Positions 25,849 to 31,756 of a stretch of 31,756 nucleotides of DNA are shown piece after piece (position 1 is the stretch's first letter; each line of letters begins with the position of its first letter). Both the position numbers and the translations under genes were made by a program. The notes beneath the pieces are model-generated. The model saw nothing but the letters and a program-made list of their open reading frames with translations. It was not told the DNA's origin and did not search any database. The DNA lies in contig CAMLDI010000032.1 in assembly GCA_946478845.1 (NCBI GenBank), forward strand, positions 1-31,756, given 5' to 3'. The stretch comes from an uncultured Paenibacillaceae bacterium (GTDB lineage: Bacteria > Bacillota > Bacilli > Aneurinibacillales > Aneurinibacillaceae).

Positions 25849-26861
25849 AATTGAAAAACAAGTTGGCAATGATTTTAGGAGCCATAGTCACTATTGCCAT
25901 GGTTTCTGCAGGATGGATTGCATTACATTGGGAGAAATCCCGTTTAATTAATGGTCCTCTTGATTTTTATCTTATTGTATTCGTGGTTCTGTGGTTGATC
26001 CTTTTATCAACGGTTTATTTAATAAGCATCTGGCTGGGTCAGCGGATTGAAAAACTATTAGTTCAGGCAGAAGAGATGGCTTATATCCCTGGAATGAAGG
26101 ATGTTTCATTTACCAGGGAGGATGAATTATCTGCTCTGGGTAGATTGATGGAAAAAGTGGAAATTAACCTGTTAAAAGGGGAAGAGATTAGAAATCGGTT
26201 GGTATCTGATGTCGCCCATGAGCTGCGTACCCCTTTGGCTGTACTCCATGGACAATTGGAATCTATGATTGATGGTGCAAGGGAAATGAAACCAGAGCAA
26301 CTCGTGCCTTTATTGGATGAAACAGTACGAATGTCCCGTTTGATTCATGATTTACAACAATTAAGTTTGGCTGAAACGGGAAAGTTACAGTTGGAGCGGA
26401 AGTGGGTATCATTTTCATATTTGTTAAATGAAGTTATTTCCTTATTGCAGTTTGAAGCTGAGGAAAAAGGGATTTTCATTAATCATCTTGGTATGGACCC
26501 AGGGGAAGTGTATTGTGATCCGGGACGTGTTAAACAGGTGCTGATTAATTTAATAGGAAACGCCATTCGATATACCCCTGATGGTGGGAATATTAATGTG
26601 AGTTTATTTCAAGATCATCATTCAGTTCGTGTGGATATTAAGGACAATGGCCCTGGCATTGCACCGGAACATTTGCCCTATATTTTTCACCGATTTTATC
26701 GGGTAGAAGGGTCTCGCAATCGCCAATCTGGTGGTATGGGGCTGGGTTTAGCCCTTGCAAAAGAATTCGTAAACTTGCATGTGGGAACCCTCACAGCTAG
26801 CAGTGAATTAGGTAAAGGAACAATTTTTAGTATGACTCTTCCACGGTTTCCTGAATCTTAA
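25845..26861 (+). CDS. Sensor histidine kinase with short extracellular loop
   Basis: This 338-residue kinase has two N-terminal membrane helices (about 7-28 and 41-64) joined by only about a dozen extracellular residues. The HisKA domain holds the phosphorylated H125 in SDVAHELRTPL. The ATPase domain has the N box NLIGNAIRYTP (235-245), DNGPGI and GGMGLGLALAKEF. A short linker replaces a full HAMP domain. Kinases with so small a sensor are often of the intramembrane-sensing type, which in Bacillota receive signals through a partner ABC transporter. Such a transporter is encoded directly downstream, 80 bp away, though that link is inferred. Confidence 0.93.
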   Translation: MKLKNKLAMILGAIVTIAMVSAGWIALHWEKSRLINGPLDFYLIVFVVLWLILLSTVYLISIWLGQRIEKLLVQAEEMAYIPGMKDVSFTREDELSALGRLMEKVEINLLKGEEIRNRLVSDVAHELRTPLAVLHGQLESMIDGAREMKPEQLVPLLDETVRMSRLIHDLQQLSLAETGKLQLERKWVSFSYLLNEVISLLQFEAEEKGIFINHLGMDPGEVYCDPGRVKQVLINLIGNAIRYTPDGGNINVSLFQDHHSVRVDIKDNGPGIAPEHLPYIFHRFYRVEGSRNRQSGGMGLGLALAKEFVNLHVGTLTASSELGKGTIFSMTLPRFPES

Positions 26862-26941
26862 CAACTTCTTGACATCCTCCAAAAACGATTTTGAAAAGTG
26901 GGTTTTACTATAGTAGGAGATGATCAGAGAGGAGTAGAACA

Positions 26942-27643
26942 ATGAAGGAACCTATGGAGTTAATACTTGCGGATGATATTTGGAAAGTTTTTGGCAATAA
27001 AGAGAATCCCATTGAAGCTTTAAGGGGCATTCACATGAATATTTATGAAGGGGAAATCATTGCCATTATGGGACCATCAGGCTGTGGGAAAACCACGTTG
27101 CTTAATGTTCTTTCTGGCATTGATTCTATTACCAGCGGGAAGATTTTTTTCGTGGGAAATAACTTACATAAAATGAGAGAAAGGGAGAGGGACCGTTATC
27201 GTGTAGAAAACATGGGGTTTGTTTTTCAATCTTATAATTTAATACCTGTTTTATCAGCAGTGGAAAATGTTGAATTGCCTCTTTTATGCAGAGGGGTATC
27301 GGCCAGGGATGCCAGGGAAAGAGCCATCGAAGTGTTGGGGCGTGTTGGTTTGAAGGAAAGGAAGGATCATCGTCCTAATCAGTTATCAGGAGGCCAACAA
27401 CAACGAGTGGCCCTGGCGAGAGCCATGGTAAACAATCCCCGGGTGATATGGGCTGATGAACCAACGGGAGCCCTTGATCGGAAGACCACGGAAATGGTTT
27501 TGGACTTAATTGAACATTTAAACCGTGCCGATGGCATTACATTTGTCATCGTCACCCATGATCCTAAAGTGGCTGAAAGAGCCCATCGCATCTTGTATAT
27601 GGATAGTGGACAAATCATACAAGAAGGGAAGGGGCGAAAATAA
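26942..27643 (+). CDS. ABC transporter ATP-binding protein (MacB/LolD type)
   Basis: This 233-residue ATPase has Walker A GPSGCGKT (44-51), the Q-loop FVFQSYN, the signature LSGGQQQR, Walker B VIWADEPTGALD and the H-loop VTHD. The sequence type, including YNLIPVLSAVENVELPL, is that of the MacB/LolD/FtsE-like group, which works with FtsX-type permeases in mechanotransmission or lipoprotein, peptide or antibiotic export rather than classical import. AGAGAGGAG precedes ATG 26942. The stop overlaps the permease start by one base (TAATG). Expression is probably controlled by the adjoining two-component pair. Confidence 0.95.
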   Translation: MKEPMELILADDIWKVFGNKENPIEALRGIHMNIYEGEIIAIMGPSGCGKTTLLNVLSGIDSITSGKIFFVGNNLHKMRERERDRYRVENMGFVFQSYNLIPVLSAVENVELPLLCRGVSARDARERAIEVLGRVGLKERKDHRPNQLSGGQQQRVALARAMVNNPRVIWADEPTGALDRKTTEMVLDLIEHLNRADGITFVIVTHDPKVAERAHRILYMDSGQIIQEGKGRK

Positions 27644-30333
27644 TGTCCTGGAAACATCTCCATTTATGGCGAATGGCCTTCCGTAATATGCTTGTCCATA
27701 AACAGACGACCCTATTAACCATTCTCGGCGCTCTTGTGGGAACAGCCCTAATTACCACATCATTGCTTTTGCAGCATTCAATGAATCACAGTGTGGATCA
27801 GGTGATCGCTAAACAAATCGGGAATATTGCTGTTGATGTTTCAGCTTTGGAGCAAAAAAAGTTGCAACAGGGTTATTTTACAGATGCCCATGTTCGTGAA
27901 ATGAAAGAAGAAATAAAACAACAGGGGCGCAATCTTTTGCCCACGGTGGCCATGGAAACCTTATTTATGGTGAAAGACCCCTCTGGCAAGCCTTTATTAG
28001 TAGGCCCGAAAACGTATGTGTATGGTTTTGCCCCTGTATTGGGAAAGCAATTTGATGAAAAGGCGATGGGACTTCTTCCTGGCCAAATTAAAAGCAATGA
28101 AGTCATTCTTTCTTTACCATTAGCGGAACAGTTGGATGTTAAAGCGAATGACCAGATCTATATTCAGGATAAAAGGAATCAACTTCAACCTTTTGTGGTC
28201 CGAGCTATTGTACCGGAGCAAGGTTTAACCGGATATAAAGGCATTCAGCAAAGCAGGTACACAGCCATTGTTTCCCTGGATCAAGCAAGACAGTTAGCCC
28301 AAATGAAACAGGGGTATTCTAATGTCCTTATTTCAACTAATCAGGATATTCAAGAGAATGGGATTGTATTAGATTATAAAAAATGGACGGAAAATTCTGT
28401 TCGGTGGAAAATCAGGTCAGATTTGGAGCATAATTTGAAAATGCTTCCTGTGTTTACCATTGCCAGCTTAAATGCCATTGTCATTGGCATGGTGTTAATT
28501 ATCAATATTTTTAAAATGATTGGGGAGGAGCGGCGCCGGGAAATGGGGATTCTCCGGGCCATTGGCTTGACCAGTGAAGATTTAGCACGGGTTCTTCGCA
28601 TTGAGGGAATTCTTTATGCAGTGATTTCAAGTATTTTGGGAACTGTAGCTGGAATCGGTTTGTCTTATTTGCTTATGCTTAAGCTTCAGGATTTATTGCA
28701 GGTCATCGCTGAATATGAGCAGGGGATTATGATGAAATTTACCTTTGATGTAAATTTAGGCACCCTAATGACGGGATTTTCAATAGGTGCCCTTTTGGTC
28801 TATGGGTGTGTTTGGTTTGTATCCCGTAAAGTGACCCGATTGCAAATCGTTGAGGCCATTTATGGGCAGGAAAATGTAACAAAGGTGACCCCAACAAAAA
28901 ATAAATCGATTCTTTTTAAAGCATTTCAATTATTCTTATTCATTTTCAGCGTGTTTTTGTATTTGGTTACCATGACAGAATCCTATCGAAACTATGTTAG
29001 TGACAGCCCCATACAACCAGTTCTTAACTTTCTCATGGGATTTATCCTGGTAATTCTGACTGTCCTGATATGCGTGATGTGGATGGGTAAAATCATCAAC
29101 ATCATAACAGGTCTTTTTCGTCCCTTCCCCAGGATGTATGGCATGTTCAAACTAGCCTTTCGTTATCCCGAAGTCAATAAAACCCGATCAGGTCTTATCC
29201 TGTTAATGTTTTCTCTTGTATTATTCCTTACCGGTTTTTCGGGGGTATTCAGTAAAACGATGGTGCAGTATTTTGGAAATTTTGATGCCAGGAAAGCCAC
29301 AGCGGGATATGATTTATTGGCCATCCATTCCGGGAAAATGACCACAGGGGAATTGCAGAAAATAATGAATCAATCCCATTATATTGATAAAGGAAAAATC
29401 CAACAGGGGGTGGCTGTGCAACAAATACCCATTGGAGATATTAATGATTTCTATATCAATGAAATTGATGAAGCCTTTTCTTCCCATACCACCCTTACTT
29501 TAAAAAGTCGGGACCGAAGTTATCATGATGATCGTTCTGCCTGGATGGCTATAGCAAAGGACCCCAATGTGGTGATTCTTTCATCCCATCTTCCTAATTT
29601 GAATGGAGAAACCTATGAGGTTGGGGATCTTTATCCTGTTGAAGCCTTTGGCAGGATTGAAAAAAAGAAAATCATTGGCATTGCTGATTATTCGAACGAA
29701 AGCTATGGGTATCCCACCTCCTATGGCCTTTGGGTGAAACAAAATGATATAAGCCAATATGCTGTTGATGATAAACAAATCCAGACCACGGTTTTGATTC
29801 AAGGGAAAAATAACGGGATCAGCAAAGAGGTGATAAAAGGGATTGAAAAAGAATTCACCTTGCATAATATCTATCCTCTGGTCAATCCCACAGAAAATTT
29901 TCTAGTCCACAATTCCTTTATACAGGTTCTCTTTTCTCTATTTGAAGGGTTTAGCGCACTGGCTACTTTTATCGGAATTGCCGGCCTCATGGTGGTGATG
30001 CTGCGGGTGATCAGGGAACGGCGCCAGCAAATTGGCATGATGCGGGCCATTGGTGTCCAGGGAGAATTGATTTATTGGAGTATTCTCTTTGAAGGGATTT
30101 CCCTTGGCTTAACAGGTATCTTATTGGGGATGGGTCTAGGTTCTTATACGGGATATATGATGATTTCTAGTTTAATGAAGGATGGGGGAGGAAATGTTGC
30201 CATTCTGGTTCCCTATGGAAAATTAGCGTTATACTTAATAGGTTCTCTATTATTCACAATCCTGGCTTCCATGATTCCCGCAAGAAAGGCAGTAAAACTT
30301 CCTCCTGCTGAAGCAACACGATATATAGGGTAA
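27643..30333 (+). CDS. ABC transporter permease with two FtsX domains
   Basis: This 896-residue membrane protein has two FtsX/MacB-type halves. Half one has a helix at about 22-45, a large extracellular domain (about 50-270), then three helices from about 275 to 395. Half two follows after a cluster of helices (about 425-525), with another extracellular domain (about 530-760) and three terminal helices (about 768-892). The FtsX motif occurs twice: GILRAIG near 301-307 and GMMRAIG at 798-804. It is longer than BceB-type permeases (about 650 residues), and the double extracellular domain is more like YbbP-type proteins. With its ATPase it forms a complete transporter of unknown substrate. Confidence 0.92.
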   Translation: MSWKHLHLWRMAFRNMLVHKQTTLLTILGALVGTALITTSLLLQHSMNHSVDQVIAKQIGNIAVDVSALEQKKLQQGYFTDAHVREMKEEIKQQGRNLLPTVAMETLFMVKDPSGKPLLVGPKTYVYGFAPVLGKQFDEKAMGLLPGQIKSNEVILSLPLAEQLDVKANDQIYIQDKRNQLQPFVVRAIVPEQGLTGYKGIQQSRYTAIVSLDQARQLAQMKQGYSNVLISTNQDIQENGIVLDYKKWTENSVRWKIRSDLEHNLKMLPVFTIASLNAIVIGMVLIINIFKMIGEERRREMGILRAIGLTSEDLARVLRIEGILYAVISSILGTVAGIGLSYLLMLKLQDLLQVIAEYEQGIMMKFTFDVNLGTLMTGFSIGALLVYGCVWFVSRKVTRLQIVEAIYGQENVTKVTPTKNKSILFKAFQLFLFIFSVFLYLVTMTESYRNYVSDSPIQPVLNFLMGFILVILTVLICVMWMGKIINIITGLFRPFPRMYGMFKLAFRYPEVNKTRSGLILLMFSLVLFLTGFSGVFSKTMVQYFGNFDARKATAGYDLLAIHSGKMTTGELQKIMNQSHYIDKGKIQQGVAVQQIPIGDINDFYINEIDEAFSSHTTLTLKSRDRSYHDDRSAWMAIAKDPNVVILSSHLPNLNGETYEVGDLYPVEAFGRIEKKKIIGIADYSNESYGYPTSYGLWVKQNDISQYAVDDKQIQTTVLIQGKNNGISKEVIKGIEKEFTLHNIYPLVNPTENFLVHNSFIQVLFSLFEGFSALATFIGIAGLMVVMLRVIRERRQQIGMMRAIGVQGELIYWSILFEGISLGLTGILLGMGLGSYTGYMMISSLMKDGGGNVAILVPYGKLALYLIGSLLFTILASMIPARKAVKLPPAEATRYIG

Positions 30334-30362
30334 TTGACATCTTTTTAATCTTTGTTTAGTAT
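30334..30362 (+). promoter_or_regulatory. SigA-type promoter directly after the permease stop
   Basis: TTGACA (30334-30339) begins on the base after the permease stop codon. TAGTAT (30357-30362) lies 17 bases downstream (four of six -10 matches; TATAAA overlaps it). Transcription would begin near 30369, at the left arm of the structured region, so it could drive a leader or small RNA. Confidence 0.55.
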
Positions 30363-30370
30363 AAAATTAT

Positions 30371-30458
30371 ATTATTAACTATGGCCTCCTTGATCAGGTG
30401 GGTACCCGCAAAACAATTAATAATTTTTACGAGCACCAGCCCTAGCATTTTTAATAAT
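30371..30458 (+). ncRNA. Candidate structured leader or small RNA upstream of ilvE
   Basis: This stretch can fold into a closed stem. ATTATTAA (30371-30378) pairs with TTAATAAT (30451-30458), and CTATGGC (30379-30385) with GCCCTAG (30439-30445) with one mismatch; inside, GGTG (30397-30400) can pair with CACC (30434-30437). A second TTAATAAT at 30417-30424 offers the first arm an alternative partner. A terminator hairpin follows at 30473-30505. No matching known riboswitch or T-box came to mind. It may be a leader regulating ilvE, a free small RNA, or a remnant with terminal inverted repeats. Confidence 0.35.
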
Positions 30459-30472
30459 CAGGAGAAAAATCA

Positions 30473-30505
30473 CGCCATACAATTTTATAAATGTGTGGCG
30501 TTTTT
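30473..30505 (+). terminator. Terminator or attenuator upstream of ilvE
   Basis: CGCCATAC (30473-30480) pairs with GTGTGGCG (30493-30500) with one G-U pair, followed by five T residues. It would end the upstream ABC operon or the short transcript from the 30334 promoter. If the structured region can refold, it could work as an attenuator for ilvE. Confidence 0.7.
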
Positions 30506-30631
30506 ATGTGTTAGAAAAATTTCATATTAAACGAATGTAATGGTAGTCAGCCTTATATCTATAATCCATGCAGAAGGAACAAGATATAGACTTGCATCTA
30601 TACAATCAAGGAAAAAAAGGAGAAGGAACTA

Positions 30632-31657
30632 ATGGCTAATACAGTAAATCTCGATTGGGAAAATATTGGGTTTCTTTACAGAAAGACCAATGAGAATTAT
30701 GTTTCTTACTGGAAAGATGGGGCCTGGGATGAAGGGAAGCTTGTAGAAGAAAATTCATTAACAATTAGCATGGCTTCTCCTGCACTTCACTATGGCCAAC
30801 AATGCTTTGAAGGGTTAAAAGCATACAGAAGAAAAGATGGAACCATCGGCCTTTTTAGACCTGATCAGAATGCAAAGCGGATGCAGGATACCTGCAGAAG
30901 ACTTCTTATGCCAGAAGTTTCTGAAGAGAAATTTATTGAAGCCGTGAAAATGGTGGTAAAAGCAAATGAGGAGTTTGTTCCTCCTTATGGATCTGGTGCC
31001 ACATTATACATTCGCCCATTTATCATTGGCGTTGGTGACAATATTGGTGTTAAGCCGGCTTCAGAATATATTTTCTGTGTTTTCGTAACTCCTGTAGGAC
31101 CGTATTTTAAAGGTGGAATGACCCCTATTAAAATGGTAGTTACTGATTACGACCGGGCTGCACCAAACGGTACCGGGGCTGTTAAGGTCGGCGGTAACTA
31201 TGCGGCCAGCCTATTGCCTCATGAGATTGCTGCTAAAGAAGGATATAGCGACTGCGTATACCTGGATCCTAAAACCCATACAAAGATTGAAGAAGTAGGC
31301 GCTGCCAACTTTATTGGCATTACAAAGGATAATGTCCTTGTTACACCGAAATCTCCATCCATTCTTCCCAGCATTACCAAGTACTCTTTGCTTTACATTG
31401 CAGAGAAGGTTTTTGGGATGAAGGTGGAGGAAAGAGACGTTTATATCAATAACCTGGATGAGTTTGTAGAGGCTGGTGCTTGCGGCACAGCAGCTGTTAT
31501 CTCACCATTAGGCAGTTTAACCGTAGGAAATGAAAAGCATGTGTTCTACAGCGAAACCGAAGTAGGACCTGTGATTAAGAAACTTTACAATCATTTAATC
31601 GGTATCCAGTATGGTGAAGTAGAAGCTCCAGAAGGATGGATTGTAGAAGTAAAGTAA
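30632..31657 (+). CDS. ilvE: Branched-chain amino acid aminotransferase
   Basis: This 341-residue PLP-dependent aminotransferase makes or degrades leucine, isoleucine and valine by exchange with glutamate. The sequence is of the longer class (like B. subtilis YbgE/YwaA), with SPALHYGQQCFEGLKAYR near the N-terminus, YIRPF, the PLP lysine K185 in GAVKVGGNYAAS, and EVGAANFIGI. It ends with a family-typical IQYGEVEAPEGW. AAAGGAGAAGGA precedes ATG 30632. The 298-bp leader has a promoter, a foldable region and a terminator upstream. A strong terminator follows, so the gene is probably expressed alone. Confidence 0.95.
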   Translation: MANTVNLDWENIGFLYRKTNENYVSYWKDGAWDEGKLVEENSLTISMASPALHYGQQCFEGLKAYRRKDGTIGLFRPDQNAKRMQDTCRRLLMPEVSEEKFIEAVKMVVKANEEFVPPYGSGATLYIRPFIIGVGDNIGVKPASEYIFCVFVTPVGPYFKGGMTPIKMVVTDYDRAAPNGTGAVKVGGNYAASLLPHEIAAKEGYSDCVYLDPKTHTKIEEVGAANFIGITKDNVLVTPKSPSILPSITKYSLLYIAEKVFGMKVEERDVYINNLDEFVEAGACGTAAVISPLGSLTVGNEKHVFYSETEVGPVIKKLYNHLIGIQYGEVEAPEGWIVEVK

Positions 31658-31671
31658 ATTTGAATACGTAA

Positions 31672-31709
31672 AAAGGGAAGGAGCGTTATCCTTCCCTTTA
31701 ATTTTATTT
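31672..31709 (+). terminator. Rho-independent terminator after ilvE
   Basis: AAAGGGAAGGA (31672-31682) and TCCTTCCCTTT (31689-31699) form a perfect 11-bp stem with a six-base loop, followed by a T-rich tail. The last 50 bases of the window hold no recognised feature. Confidence 0.9.
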
Positions 31710-31756
31710 ATTATAGACTTTAGTCTGTTGAGCCTGAAGAAGGCGAAACATAAAAC

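Noticed and set aside
30396..30410. AGGTGGGTACCCGCA resembling the T-box core (AGGGTGGNACCGCG) upstream of ilvE
   Set aside because: The spacing has extra bases. Only about 30 bases separate it from the predicted transcription start, leaving no room for a specifier stem, and it does not adjoin the terminator as an antiterminator would.
30505..30535. AT-rich stretch considered as a CodY box upstream of ilvE
   Set aside because: Too many mismatches to AATTTTCWGAAAATT on either strand to support a call.

Overview
The window looks like a chromosomal segment of an endospore-forming member of the Bacillota (Bacillales-like). It is AT-leaning, with strong AGGAGG-type ribosome binding sites and GTG/TTG starts. 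It carries the conserved block known from Bacillus subtilis: yicC(yloC)-remA-gmk-rpoZ-coaBC-priA-def-fmt-rsmB-rlmN-prpC-prkC-rsgA-rpe-spoVM-rpmB-yloU-fakA. The spoVM gene (25 codons) and a SpoIID-domain gene show that it is a spore former. I cannot name the species. No rRNA, tRNA, CRISPR array, insertion sequence or phage gene was seen.

Layout. Positions 1-2916: dapF (5' end cut by the window edge), yicC, remA, gmk and rpoZ, closed by a hairpin terminator. Positions 3035-14857: a tightly packed run, many genes overlapping or only a few bases apart, covering coenzyme A synthesis (coaBC), replication restart (priA), initiator Met-tRNA formylation and deformylation (fmt, def), rRNA methylation (rsmB, rlmN), the PP2C phosphatase/PASTA kinase pair (prpC, prkC), the ribosome-maturation GTPase rsgA, and rpe. 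Next come spoVM and, on the opposite strand, rpmB, sharing a bidirectional terminator. yloU, fakA and a degV (fakB-type) gene follow; FakA and FakB-type proteins together form a fatty acid kinase. A good terminator closes this group at 18474-18509.

Positions 18510-25030 are less conserved and more mosaic: a decayed YggT-like remnant on the minus strand, a PIG-L deacetylase with its own consensus promoter, a polytopic permease-like protein of unknown substrate, a minus-strand pair (UbiB/AarF kinase-like protein and a SpoIID/LytB-domain protein), and two small genes of unknown function. A 42-bp repeat occurs upstream of both members of the minus-strand pair.

Positions 25150-30333 hold a four-gene module: OmpR-type response regulator, histidine kinase with a very short extracellular loop, MacB/LolD-type ATPase and an 896-residue double-FtsX permease. 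It probably forms an envelope-stress or export system controlled by its own two-component pair. After it lies a 298-bp non-coding stretch with a promoter, a compact foldable RNA and a terminator, then a branched-chain aminotransferase gene (ilvE type) with a strong terminator.

Most of the window is ordinary core genome. The items most worth a second look are the structured leader before ilvE, the repeated 42-bp element, the apparent ATT start of the UbiB-like gene, the YggT pseudogene and the two-component/ABC module. I did not find convincing evidence for a wholly new system.
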